From Nocardia pneumoniae NBRC 100136 (GTDB lineage Bacteria; Actinomycetota; Actinomycetes; Mycobacteriales; Mycobacteriaceae), in assembly GCF_000308755.1 (NCBI RefSeq), contig NZ_BAGF01000002.1:185340-249339 (forward strand): 64,000 nucleotides of DNA, written 5' to 3'. The notes below the pieces were generated by a model. The model did not search any database. It worked only from the letters and a program-made list of their open reading frames with translations, and was not told the DNA's origin. The translations under genes and the position numbers were made by a program. Positions 54,265-63,403 of the stretch are shown piece by piece. The stretch's first letter is position 1, and each line of letters starts with the position of its first letter.

Positions 54265-55362
54265 GTGCCCGGACGTAGTCACCGCATCCTGATCACCAGT
54301 TGTGCTCTCGCGCTCGCGGCGGCGCCGATCGCCGCCGCCGACCCGGCGGCGGGTCCGTCGGTGCGGCTGCTCGGCGAACAGACGGTCGCGCACGATCTGG
54401 ACTTCGACGGAACCACGGTGGGCGGGCTGTCCGGGATCGACTATGACGAACGCACCGGCGAATACGTGCTGATCAGCGACGACCGGTCGAACAAGAACCC
54501 AGCGCGGTACTACACCGCGCGCATCGAGGTCGGTGCGCACGGGGTCGGTCCGGTGACGTTCACCGGCACGCGTCCGCTGTCGACCCCGACGGGCGGAACC
54601 TACCCGCCGAATTCGGTGGACCCCGAGGAGATCCGGGTCGATCCGTGGACCGGCGACTACTACTGGACGCAGGAGGGCGAACGGCTCGACACCGTCCTCT
54701 CGGACCCGTCGGTGCGCATCGCGCACCCCGACGGCTCATATGCGGGCGAGTTGCCGATCCCGGACAACGAACGGATGCGCCCCGGCTCCGGCCCCAGGCA
54801 GAACCAAGCGCTGGAGGGCGCGACCTTCGCGGCAGGCGGCACCTTGTTCCTGACCTCGACGGAGGGGCCGCTGCTGCAGGACGGGCCGATGGCGACCACG
54901 ACCAGTGGCGCGACCGCCCGGATAACGGTCCAGGCACGTTCCGGGCAGCTGCTCGGCCAGTTCGCGTATGCGATGGAGCCGGTGCACGCCGAGTCACGGC
55001 CCGAACCAGGGCGCGGCGGGACCGGGATCGCCTCGATCCTGGCCGCAGATCCGCTGGATCCGACGAAACTTCTTGTGCTGGAACGTTCCTTCGTCCCGGG
55101 CGCGGGCAACAAGATCCGTGTCTACGAGGCCGACCTCGCCGTCGCGACCGATATCCTCGACGCTCCGATCGGTGCCGCGCGTCCGGCGGCCAAGCGGCTG
55201 GTCGTCGACCTCGACGACGTCGGGCTTTCCGCCGTCGACAATGTCGAGGGAATGACCTGGGGTCCGCGTCTGCCTTCGGGGGCGCGAACCCTGGTGCTGG
55301 TCAGCGACAATAATTTCGACGGTGGTCAGGTCACCCAGGTCATCGCCTTGGCCGTCGGCTAG
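54265..55362 (+). CDS. Secreted esterase-like phytase-family protein
   Basis: A 365-residue exported protein with a signal peptide (ILITSCALALAAAPIAAADPA). The body is a beta-propeller-like 'esterase-like activity of phytase' domain (PF13449): 'VGGLSGIDYDERTGEYVLISDD', the DPEEIRVDPWTGDYYWTQEG segment, 'NQALEGATFAAGGTLFLTSTEGPL' and 'NVEGMTWGPRLPSGARTLVLVSDNNF'. GTG start. TAAGTT at 54252-54257 ends 7 nt before it, a leaderless arrangement. Natural substrate unknown. Confidence 0.85.
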   Translation: MPGRSHRILITSCALALAAAPIAAADPAAGPSVRLLGEQTVAHDLDFDGTTVGGLSGIDYDERTGEYVLISDDRSNKNPARYYTARIEVGAHGVGPVTFTGTRPLSTPTGGTYPPNSVDPEEIRVDPWTGDYYWTQEGERLDTVLSDPSVRIAHPDGSYAGELPIPDNERMRPGSGPRQNQALEGATFAAGGTLFLTSTEGPLLQDGPMATTTSGATARITVQARSGQLLGQFAYAMEPVHAESRPEPGRGGTGIASILAADPLDPTKLLVLERSFVPGAGNKIRVYEADLAVATDILDAPIGAARPAAKRLVVDLDDVGLSAVDNVEGMTWGPRLPSGARTLVLVSDNNFDGGQVTQVIALAVG

Positions 55363-55936
55363 TGGTGGGTCGCGCCGGTCGGCCGTGACCGGCACGTGGC
55401 GCACGTAGCCCACCGGCCGATCAGCTCGCTGCCCTGTTTGCCCGGCGTGACCGGTTCGGCGAGCTTCTGGTCGCAGCCGCTCGGCGGGGTTGTCCTCGGG
55501 TATTGACACGGGCTCGCCCATTCACAATTGTTCCTTCAATCAAAGTACGGCGGCCACGCTGAACTGCTCGCCGGATTTCCAGCAGGCACCCGATTGGCCG
55601 ACTTCTTCTTGGGTATCCGTTTGCGGGGCCGGACGTAGCCCGGGCCGCCAGCAAGGCGACATCTGAGAAGGTGAGCGCCGGATCTGGTGCGGGCTGGCTA
55701 ATCGTCGGCGTTTTCCAGAACACCAAGCGCCAGAACGCGAACCTGCGGCCGACCACAGAACAGTGCGAAACGCCCGGACCGGCGACACGCTCCATCCGAG
55801 TGCTAAACACCTCCCGCGTGGTCTCCCGCCGCGCTACGTTGGAATAAGCGCAGACATATCGGACACCGCGGTGTCCGGCTTCGGCGCGAAGTTGGCCGCC
55901 GGTGACGCCGATTCGATGTGGGATCGAGGTGATCAC
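55363..55936. other. Gap upstream of the PknK-like gene
   Basis: 574 bp without a confident gene. On the minus strand, 55359-55526 stays open and reads Cys-rich text (CEWASPCQY, CDQKLAEP, ATCATC) with two CxxC-like pairs, but no usable start codon is in frame, so it is at most a remnant. Near the right end lies a perfect 18-bp palindrome (listed separately). Confidence 0.4.
55860..55877. promoter_or_regulatory. 18-bp perfect palindrome upstream of the kinase gene
   Basis: CGGACACCGCGGTGTCCG, perfectly self-complementary, 60 bp before the ATG at 55937. A likely operator. Confidence 0.55.
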
Positions 55937-58900
55937 ATGAATCCACAGACGCGTCCGGCCCGCGCGGGCTCGGAATCGTCTGCGGCCGAATCGAATACGC
56001 AGCGTCAGGCGCCCATCGACATCGGTGACGAGCTGGAGGCGATGGGCCTGTCCGGCGCGGTGGAGATCGGTCGTGGCGGGTTCGGGGTGGTCTATCGCTG
56101 CATCCAGACCGCGCTGGACCGGGTGGTCGCGGTGAAGGTGCTCTCCTCGGAGATCGACCAGGAGAGCCGCGAGCGCTTCCTTCGGGAAGAACAAGCCATG
56201 GGCAGGCTGTCCGGTCATCCGAACATCGTCGACATCCTCCAGGTGGACGTCACCGCCACCGGTATGCCGCTGATCGTCATGCCGTACTGCACGCGCGGGT
56301 CGCTGGAACGGCTCATCCGCGATCACGGCCCGTTGACCTGGGCGGACTCGCTGCGCGCCGGGGTGAAACTGGCGGGTGCGATCGAGAGCGCGCATCGGGC
56401 GCACATCCTGCACCGGGACGTGAAACCGGCCAACGTCCTGCTCAGCGGCTACGGCGAACCGCAGCTGACCGATTTCGGCATCGCCCGCATCCCGGGCGGA
56501 TTCCGTACCTCGAGCAGCATGATCACCGGCTCGCCCGCGTTCACCGCGCCCGAAGTGCTCAAGGGCGACGAGCCCACCGTCCGCTCCGACATCTACGGCC
56601 TCGGCTCGACGTTGTTCGCGCTGCTCACCGGGCACGCGGCCTTCGAGCGGCAGGCGGGCGAGCGGGTGGTCGCCCAGTTCCTGCGGATCACCACGCAGCC
56701 CGTCCCCGATCTGCGCGAACAGGACATTCCGCCGGACCTGGCCGCGGTCATCGAACACGCCATGTCCCCGGATCCGCGCGACCGCCCGGTCAGCGCGTAC
56801 GAATTCGGCGAAATGCTGCGCACGGTGCAGCGCGACCACGATCAGCTGCCCGACGAGATGGCGCTGCTGGACACCACGCCCGAACCTCAGCCCACCACCG
56901 CCACGGACGTGGGCAAGCCCACGGTGGCGTGGACCGGCACCCATCCCGCGGTCACCGCGCGGCGCAGCTGGCCGCTGACGCTGCGACCGGCCGTCTCGCA
57001 GCACCCCGGCATGCCAGGGGCGATCACGATGCCGCCAACGGCGGTAACCAAATTCCGTCCGCCGACACCTACCCGCGCCCCGATTCCGCGGCCGCGTCTG
57101 CTCGACATCCTGCGTGCGGGCGGGCGGCGCAGGCTGGCGGTGATCCACGGTCCCGCGGGATTCGGCAAGAGCACGCTGGCCGCGCAGTGGCGCGCCGAAC
57201 TCGCCGAGACCGACGCCGCGGTCGCCTGGATCGGCATCGACCGCGACGACGACAACGAGATCTGGTTTCTGGCTCACCTGATCCAGGCGATCCGCCGCGT
57301 GCGCCCGGATGTCGGCACTGGCCTGGAGCAGGTGCTCGAGGAACGGCCCGCCGACGCGGCCGCGTTCGTGATCCCCACGCTCATCGACGAGATCCACGCC
57401 GCGGGCCAGACGATCGTGGTGATCGTCGAGGACTGGCATCGGATCACCGACGCGGGCGCGCATCGTGCGATGGAGGCGCTGCTGGACAACGGTTGTCACC
57501 ATCTGCGTTTCGTGGTGACCAGCCGGGAGCAGTCCGGTCTGCCGACCGGCCGCATGCGCGTGCACGACGAACTGATCGAGATCGGGTCGGCCGCGCTGCG
57601 CCTGACCGAGACCGAGACCAGGCAGATCCTGGTCGAGCGCAACGGGTTCGAGCTCACGCCCGAGCAGGTCACCGAGATCCACACGGCCACCGACGGCTGG
57701 CCGGCCGCCATCCAGCTGGTCGGCCTGTCGCTGCGCGGCAACACCGATCCCGCACAGCTCATCGCGACGCTGTCCGAGGGTGACCACGGCATCCGCGAGT
57801 ACCTCGCCGAGAACGTGCTGGACACACTGGAACCGAGGATGCTCGAGTTCCTGATGTCGATCGCGGTGACCGAGCGGGTGAGCGGCTCGCTCGCCGCGGC
57901 GCTGTCCGGCGAGGCGGACGCCGACCAGCTGCTCGAACAGGCCGAACAGCGCGAGCTGTTCCTGCGGCGCATCGAGCACGATCTGGACTGGTTCCGGATG
58001 CAGCCGCTGTTCGCCGAGCATTTGCGGGCTCGGCTCGAACGCGTCCACCCCGGGAAGTCGAAGGCATTGCATCGCAAGGCTTCCCGCTGGTACGCCGAGC
58101 ACCAGCTGCTGCGCAAGTCGGTCGACCACGCGCTGGCCGCGACCGATCTGAAGATGGCGCTGGACCTGCTGGAGAGCGGCGGCATGGACCTGATCGACGG
58201 TTCCCGCCTGGCCACGCTACTGGGCAGCGTGTCGAAACTGCCGATGCAGCAGGTGGCGTCGCGCTCGAAACTGCTGATGGCGTTGGCCAGGGCGAATGTC
58301 AACATGCAGCAGTCCGGCGCGGCACGCAACGCGCTGGGCCGGCTGTCGAACATCCTGGCTCGCGGATCGTCCAGCGACGACGACGTGCGCGTGCAGCGCT
58401 GCCAGGCCGTGGTGCTCGCCGCGGCGGACCAGATCGCGCGCGACCACACCGAAGGCGTGCTGGACCGGGTCGCCGACTGCATGCAACACCCAGACGAACT
58501 GCCGCCGTGGACGGTCTCCACCGCGGCGAACCTCACCACCTTCGTACGGCTGTGCGAGTTCGATTTCGAGGGCGCCAGGAAGGTCCAGGAATGGGCCGAG
58601 GAATACCACGAGCGTTCGAAGGATCCGCTCGGCAAGGTCTTCGGCCTGTGCGGCCAGGGCGCCGCCGCCTACGAGCAACTCGACGTCGCGACCGCCACCA
58701 GGTGCTTCCAGCAGGCGTGGGAGGCCGCGCGGGCACGTTCGGGCCCGCGCTCGCACGCGGTGCGCGTCGCCGCCGCGCTGCTCGGCGAATTGAGTTACCG
58801 CCGCGGCGATCTCGGCAGCGCCGACCCGCTGCTGGACGAGAGTCACGAGCTGGTCACCCGGGTCGGCCCGGTGGACTTCCTGATCTCGACGTTCGTCGTC

Positions 58901-59524
58901 GGCGCACGGGTCAAGGCGGTCCGGGGCGACCTGTACACCGCCGCGACCCGGCTGGACGAGGGCGCCCGCATCGCGGCCGACAATCGCCTCGCCAGGCTCA
59001 GCGCGCACATCCGCGCCGAACGGCTGCGGCTCGGGCTGCCGCCGGACGCCGCGGACCGGCGCTACACCGATATCGCCGAGTCCACGCCGCTGCAGGCGGG
59101 CCACCGGCTGACCGGCGCCGCCCTGCTCGCCGCCGAGGCCGAGGAACTGGCCGCGATCCGCGCGCTGCTCGCCGAACACCGCCTCGGCTCCGACGACCGG
59201 GCGGTGCGCCGCGCCCGCGCACTGTACGATCACACGCTCGAAAAGCACCGTCCCCGTGCGCAACTGGATGCCGCGCTGCTGCTGGCGGAATGCCTGGCCA
59301 CCTCAGGGTGGGTCGGCGAGGCCACCAACCTGCTGCTGCCCGCCGTCGCCACCTGCGCCGACCTGGGCTGGACCAGGCCGCTACTGGACGCGGGCCCCGG
59401 AGTGGTCGGCATCCTGCGCGTGTTGCGCACCGATCTGCCCCCGTCCGGACAGGTCGCGGACACCGAACTGCCCGCCCGGTTCCTGGACGAACTCCTGGAC
59501 GAGGCGGGCAGCCAGGCATTGTGA
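55937..59524 (+). CDS. PknK-like Ser/Thr kinase fused to a MalT-like ATPase/TPR module
   Basis: A 1195-residue signalling protein. The N-terminal Hanks kinase has the glycine loop GRGGFGVVY near residue 44, AVKVL, catalytic HRDVKPANVL near 158, DFG near 180 and SPAFTAPE; it appears active. A Pro/Thr-rich linker with 'AVTKFRPPTPTRAPIPRPRLL' starts a MalT/STAND-type NTPase with Walker A GPAGFGKST near 406. A long TPR-like helical region runs to the end. No C-terminal LuxR helix-turn-helix. The layout resembles M. tuberculosis PknK. ATG at 55937 with GAGG upstream. Confidence 0.88.
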   Translation: MNPQTRPARAGSESSAAESNTQRQAPIDIGDELEAMGLSGAVEIGRGGFGVVYRCIQTALDRVVAVKVLSSEIDQESRERFLREEQAMGRLSGHPNIVDILQVDVTATGMPLIVMPYCTRGSLERLIRDHGPLTWADSLRAGVKLAGAIESAHRAHILHRDVKPANVLLSGYGEPQLTDFGIARIPGGFRTSSSMITGSPAFTAPEVLKGDEPTVRSDIYGLGSTLFALLTGHAAFERQAGERVVAQFLRITTQPVPDLREQDIPPDLAAVIEHAMSPDPRDRPVSAYEFGEMLRTVQRDHDQLPDEMALLDTTPEPQPTTATDVGKPTVAWTGTHPAVTARRSWPLTLRPAVSQHPGMPGAITMPPTAVTKFRPPTPTRAPIPRPRLLDILRAGGRRRLAVIHGPAGFGKSTLAAQWRAELAETDAAVAWIGIDRDDDNEIWFLAHLIQAIRRVRPDVGTGLEQVLEERPADAAAFVIPTLIDEIHAAGQTIVVIVEDWHRITDAGAHRAMEALLDNGCHHLRFVVTSREQSGLPTGRMRVHDELIEIGSAALRLTETETRQILVERNGFELTPEQVTEIHTATDGWPAAIQLVGLSLRGNTDPAQLIATLSEGDHGIREYLAENVLDTLEPRMLEFLMSIAVTERVSGSLAAALSGEADADQLLEQAEQRELFLRRIEHDLDWFRMQPLFAEHLRARLERVHPGKSKALHRKASRWYAEHQLLRKSVDHALAATDLKMALDLLESGGMDLIDGSRLATLLGSVSKLPMQQVASRSKLLMALARANVNMQQSGAARNALGRLSNILARGSSSDDDVRVQRCQAVVLAAADQIARDHTEGVLDRVADCMQHPDELPPWTVSTAANLTTFVRLCEFDFEGARKVQEWAEEYHERSKDPLGKVFGLCGQGAAAYEQLDVATATRCFQQAWEAARARSGPRSHAVRVAAALLGELSYRRGDLGSADPLLDESHELVTRVGPVDFLISTFVVGARVKAVRGDLYTAATRLDEGARIAADNRLARLSAHIRAERLRLGLPPDAADRRYTDIAESTPLQAGHRLTGAALLAAEAEELAAIRALLAEHRLGSDDRAVRRARALYDHTLEKHRPRAQLDAALLLAECLATSGWVGEATNLLLPAVATCADLGWTRPLLDAGPGVVGILRVLRTDLPPSGQVADTELPARFLDELLDEAGSQAL

Positions 59525-59535
59525 AACGCGCCGGA

Positions 59536-60852
59536 CTACGGCTGCCACCACGGGCGCAGCGGCACGGTCCAGTCGCCGTCGGGGGGCAATTTGACGCCGA
59601 GCACTTGGTGCAGCTGAACCACGTTGCGCTGGAAGCCGAGCCGACAGCCCGCCATGTACAAGCCCCACACCTTCGCGGTGCCCTCGCCGACTTCCGCGAC
59701 GCAGGCGTCCCAGTTGGCGACCAGGTTCTTGCACCATTCGTGCAGGGTCAGCGCGTAGTGCTCGCGCAAGTTCTCCTCGTGCAGCACTTCGAGTCCGATG
59801 TTCTGGATCTCGGAGATGATCCGGCCGGAACCGATCAGCTCGCCGTCCGGGAACACGTAGCGGTCGATGAAATCGCCCGCCTTGGTGGTGCGGGTGTTGT
59901 CCGGGCGGGTGATGCAGTGGTTCAGGAACAGGCCGCCGTCGCGCAGCTTGCTCTTGATGTAGTCGAAGTAGAACGGGTAGTTGTGCACGCCGATGTGCTC
60001 GGTGAGACCGATCGAGGACACCGCGTCGAAGTCGCCCTCCGGCACGTCGCGGTAGTCGGAGTGGCGCACCTCGGCCAGGTCGGTCAAGCCGTCCTCGGCG
60101 ATCTTCTTCTGCGCCCAGTCCGCCTGCTCGGCCGACAGCGTCGCGCCGATGACCTTGACGCCGCGCTTGGCGGCGTACCGCACCATGCCGCCCCATCCGC
60201 AGCCGATGTCGAGCAGCCGGTCGCCTTCCTTCAAACGCAGCTTGTCGAACACCAGGCGGTATTTGTTCTCCTGCGCCTGCTCCAGCGACCAGTTCTCGTC
60301 GCCGTAGACCGCGCAGGTGTAGGTCATGGACGGGCCGAGCACATACTCGTAGAAGGTGTTCGAGACGTCGTAGTGGTGGTGGATGGCGTCGGCGTCCCTG
60401 GCCTTGGAGTGCCGCAGACCTTCGAAGGCGATGCGGCGCCAGCGCGGCAGGGTCTCCTGCGGCGGCGGGGCGACCGGCTTGAGCCGCTCCCAGCCGAGCG
60501 AGCGCGCGATGGTCACCAGGGCCAGCGCGGACGGACGGCGGAACTTCAGCCCGTCCATCGCCTTCAGGATTTCGTACGGATCGCCGGGGTGTACGCCGCT
60601 GGCGGTCATGTCGCCTGCGATGTAGGCGCGGGCCATCCCTAGGTCGCCGGGCGCGGTCGCCAGATAGTTGATGCCGCGCGGCGTCCTGATGTCCAGCGCG
60701 AATTCCGAATTCTCCGGTCCGGCCGCGCTGCCGTCGTAGGCCGTCAGGCGGATCGGCACGTCGCCCTCGACGAGGGTCTCGAAGATCTCGGCAATGCTGA
60801 GCTTGGTTCCGAGGTCTGCGAAGACATCGGAACGGTCCCGGAATGTCGTCAT
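59536..60852 (-). CDS. Cyclopropane-fatty-acid-synthase-family methyltransferase (Rv3720-like)
   Basis: A 438-residue SAM-dependent methyltransferase acting on unsaturated acyl chains of phospholipids. SAM motif LDIGCGWGG at 214-222; HHYDVSN (159-165) and MTYTCAVY are the family hallmarks; the bicarbonate-site region has SIGLTEHIG, and ends with LCxxGCRLGF-like YMAGCRLGFQRN. ATG overlaps the stop of the FAD protein by 4 bp. Such pairs make 10-methyl fatty acids (tuberculostearic acid) in related species. It converges with the kinase gene 11 bp away. Confidence 0.9.
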   Translation of the reverse strand: MTTFRDRSDVFADLGTKLSIAEIFETLVEGDVPIRLTAYDGSAAGPENSEFALDIRTPRGINYLATAPGDLGMARAYIAGDMTASGVHPGDPYEILKAMDGLKFRRPSALALVTIARSLGWERLKPVAPPPQETLPRWRRIAFEGLRHSKARDADAIHHHYDVSNTFYEYVLGPSMTYTCAVYGDENWSLEQAQENKYRLVFDKLRLKEGDRLLDIGCGWGGMVRYAAKRGVKVIGATLSAEQADWAQKKIAEDGLTDLAEVRHSDYRDVPEGDFDAVSSIGLTEHIGVHNYPFYFDYIKSKLRDGGLFLNHCITRPDNTRTTKAGDFIDRYVFPDGELIGSGRIISEIQNIGLEVLHEENLREHYALTLHEWCKNLVANWDACVAEVGEGTAKVWGLYMAGCRLGFQRNVVQLHQVLGVKLPPDGDWTVPLRPWWQP

Positions 60853-62297
60853 TTGCGTTGCACCGCCTTCGAATACAAATCCAGCAAGCGCTGGTCTGGG
60901 TCGTAGCGTTTCTTCAGTTCGGTGTAGGTGCTTCCGCCGTAGAGCGCGGCGAACTCATCTTGGTCGTAGTAGGAATCCGAGTACAGCGACTTATGTCCGT
61001 CGAACTCGGTCACCGTGCGCTCGATGGCGCGGTTGGCCGCTCCTTCTTGCTGTCCAGGGACGGTGGGAACGGCCGACCAGAATCCGACGTTCACATAGGT
61101 TCGATTCGGCTCCAGGGGATATAGCGGCCACGTGCGATCGCCCGGGCGGCCTTCGTCTCCGGTCGCGCGCAATCGCAGCGGGCACAGCCAGATGGGCTCG
61201 ATCGGAATCTCCCGCAGGAACCAGTCCACGAAGTCGGCGGTGCGCTCCACCGGAACCTCGATGTCCTGCACCACCCGCTCGCGCGGCGGATTGCCCTTGC
61301 GGGCCTCCAGCTTGTCGCCGATGTGGTACTTGTGGTCCAGCGCGATCAGCTTCCAGTAGAAGCTGCTGCGCCGGTAGCGTTTCGGCCAGAACCGGCGGAT
61401 CCTGGGATTCTGCGCGCCGAACGCGCGTGAGCACCAGAACCAGTCGGTGTCCCAGCGCCACAGATAGTCGTGGATGGTGAGGCGGTCGCGTTTGGGCGCG
61501 CTCCCGTCGTGCTGGATGGACCGGTAGTAGATGTCCATGCCGGTGTAGTCGCTGGTCGGGCCCGGCTCGTCGGTCTGACGGCCCAGCGTCAGGTAGCTCT
61601 CCTCGGCGGAGAACACGACGCCGTCGAGATAGTCGACCCGCTCGCCGGAGAAGGTCCGCTCCGTCACGATCGTCGCGAGGGTCGCCTCGAGTTCGCGCAG
61701 ATCGCGAAAGCGCACGTGCCGCAGGGCGACGTAGGGCTGCACCTGCTCCAGCTCGATCTTCAGGCGGACGGTGTATCCCAGCGTGCCGTAGGAATTCGGG
61801 AAGCCGCGGAACAGGTCGGCGTGCGCGTTGTCCGGCGTCGCGGTGATGATCTCACCCGCTCCGGTCAGCACGTCCATCTCCAGCACCGACTCGTGCGGCA
61901 AACCGCTGCGGAACGACGTGGACTCGATGCCGAGCCCGGTGACCGCGCCGCCCAGCGTGATCGTCTTGAGCTGCGGAACGACCAGCGGCGCCAGCCCGTA
62001 CGGCAGGGTGGCGGCGACCAGTTCCTCGTAGGTGGTCATGCCAGCGACATCGGCGGTCTTTGCGACCGGATCCACCGCGATGACCTTGGTCAGGCCGGAG
62101 ACGTCCAGACCGGGCGCGGTGTTCTTGGCCCTGGCGCGGAATAGGTTCGAAGTTTTCTTGGCCAACCGGACGTTGGCGTGTTCGGGTATCGCGCGGTAAC
62201 TCGCCAAGAGGCGGTCCACGCCCGCTCGATGCGCGGCAAATCCTGATTCGCGTGTGGCCGGTGCGTGTCCGGCCTTCCCCAACAGACTCACTGCCAC
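60849..62297 (-). CDS. FAD-binding oxidoreductase (Rv3719-like), partner of the methyltransferase
   Basis: A 482-residue enzyme of the vanillyl-alcohol-oxidase FAD fold, in the DIMINUTO/DWF1-like group. FAD pocket: 'GLAPLVVPQLKTITLGGAVTGLGIE', followed by HESVLEMDVLTGAGEI and SYGTLGYTVRLKIEL. GTG start at 62297 or GTG 62291. Stop overlaps the methyltransferase ATG, so they are one operon. In the known tms pathway the FAD enzyme reduces the 10-methylene group made by the methyltransferase; the same role is inferred here. Confidence 0.85.
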   Translation of the reverse strand: MAVSLLGKAGHAPATRESGFAAHRAGVDRLLASYRAIPEHANVRLAKKTSNLFRARAKNTAPGLDVSGLTKVIAVDPVAKTADVAGMTTYEELVAATLPYGLAPLVVPQLKTITLGGAVTGLGIESTSFRSGLPHESVLEMDVLTGAGEIITATPDNAHADLFRGFPNSYGTLGYTVRLKIELEQVQPYVALRHVRFRDLRELEATLATIVTERTFSGERVDYLDGVVFSAEESYLTLGRQTDEPGPTSDYTGMDIYYRSIQHDGSAPKRDRLTIHDYLWRWDTDWFWCSRAFGAQNPRIRRFWPKRYRRSSFYWKLIALDHKYHIGDKLEARKGNPPRERVVQDIEVPVERTADFVDWFLREIPIEPIWLCPLRLRATGDEGRPGDRTWPLYPLEPNRTYVNVGFWSAVPTVPGQQEGAANRAIERTVTEFDGHKSLYSDSYYDQDEFAALYGGSTYTELKKRYDPDQRLLDLYSKAVQRK

Positions 62298-62537
62298 CCC
62301 TCGACGCTAGTACGCACCGTGACCTCCAGCCACTGAGAAATGATCGATCCGGGAGAAAAGTCACGCGAATGTTGCATCGGGAATACCACGCGTTCGACGT
62401 GACAGGCGCGCGCCAGGGGGAATGTCCGATTCAATGTCGCGGATACCGCGGTGCGGCGAGGCTGGACGGCGAACCCGCGCGGACGCGAGGCAGGATAGGG
62501 AACGGTCGAGACACAGCACCCGGACAAGGAGCTCATT

Positions 62538-62972
62538 GTGGGACAGGTCAGCGCCAGCAGTTCGATCGTCGTCGCCGCGGATCCGCAGCGCGCACTCGAG
62601 GCAATCGCCGACTACGACACGGTGCGTCCGCGCATTCTCTCCTCGCATTACCGCGACTACAAGGTGGTCGAAGGCGGCAAGGGAGCGGGCACCGTCGCGG
62701 AGTGGACGCTGCAGGCCACCGAGAAGCGCACGCGCAATGTGCACGCGGTCGTCTCGGTATCGGATTCCATTGTCACCGAGCGTGATTCGAATTCCACGAT
62801 GGTGAACACCTGGACCGTCACCCCGGAGGGCTCCGGCGCGCGGGTCACGCTGCGCACCACCTGGAAGGGCGCGGGCGGCATCGCGGGCATCTTCGAGGGG
62901 ATCTTCGCGCCGCTGGGCCTGAAGAAGATCCAGGCCGAGGTGCTGGGGAATCTCCAGCGCGAACTGGCCTGA
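62538..62972 (+). CDS. SRPBCC family protein (Rv3718c-like)
   Basis: A 144-residue START-like protein: 'SIVVAADPQRALEAIADYDTVRPRIL' (first helix with VRPxIL), then a curved sheet (GTVAEWTLQATEKRTRNVHA, MVNTWTVTPEGSG) and the long C-terminal helix (KIQAEVLGNLQREL). GTG start with AAGGAG upstream. It is divergent from the FAD gene, as Rv3718c is from Rv3719 in M. tuberculosis by my recollection. Ligand unknown. Confidence 0.87.
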   Translation: MGQVSASSSIVVAADPQRALEAIADYDTVRPRILSSHYRDYKVVEGGKGAGTVAEWTLQATEKRTRNVHAVVSVSDSIVTERDSNSTMVNTWTVTPEGSGARVTLRTTWKGAGGIAGIFEGIFAPLGLKKIQAEVLGNLQRELA

Positions 62973-62986
62973 TCGGCTGACCACGA

Positions 62987-63022
62987 CAACGGCCCGGTAC
63001 CGCGTTCGGCGCCGGGCCGTTG
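62987..63022. terminator. Hairpin between SRPBCC and VOC genes
   Basis: An 11-bp stem (62987-62997 with 63012-63022), loop 14 nt. It serves two converging genes. Confidence 0.75.
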
Positions 63023-63038
63023 CCGGTTCTCCATCGAT

Positions 63039-63389
63039 CTACTCGCCGCCGATGTCGAAGAGATTGCCTTCCGGGTCGGCCAGTGTCGTCCACTTCGTGC
63101 CGTACATGTCGAAATCGCCTCTGTGCTCGGCGCCGAGTTCGATCGCGCGCCGCACGTGCTCATGCCGGTCGGGCGCGTGCAGGTCGAGGTGGATGACGTT
63201 CTTGCCCGGGTTCTTGTCGGGCACTCCGACGAACATCAGTACCGGCGTTGCGCCCGCCGTCCGGCCCACGGTGGCGAACGCGGCGCTGGCTTCGGGGTCG
63301 ACCGGCTGGTCCAGCAGTCGCGCCCAGAATTCGGCGAGCGCACCGGCGTCCGCGCAATCGATGGTCACGTGGGCGATCGAGAGTGCCAT
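63039..63389 (-). CDS. VOC (glyoxalase-like) family protein
   Basis: A 116-residue single-domain vicinal oxygen chelate protein: 'AHVTIDCADAGALAEFWARLLDQPV' and the C-terminal 'TKWTTLADPEGNLFDIG' are typical of the Glo_EDI_BRP_like_2 type. Start at 63389 (MALSIAHV) chosen because the first strand begins there. It sits 14 bp after the MerR-type regulator, likely the same operon. Substrate unknown; may be a binding protein for a small molecule. Confidence 0.83.
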   Translation of the reverse strand: MALSIAHVTIDCADAGALAEFWARLLDQPVDPEASAAFATVGRTAGATPVLMFVGVPDKNPGKNVIHLDLHAPDRHEHVRRAIELGAEHRGDFDMYGTKWTTLADPEGNLFDIGGE

Positions 63390-63403
63390 GGATATCTCCT
63401 CGT

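Noticed and set aside
55421..58129. 902-codon open frame on the minus strand
   Set aside because: Opposite the kinase gene; low-complexity and no domain signature.
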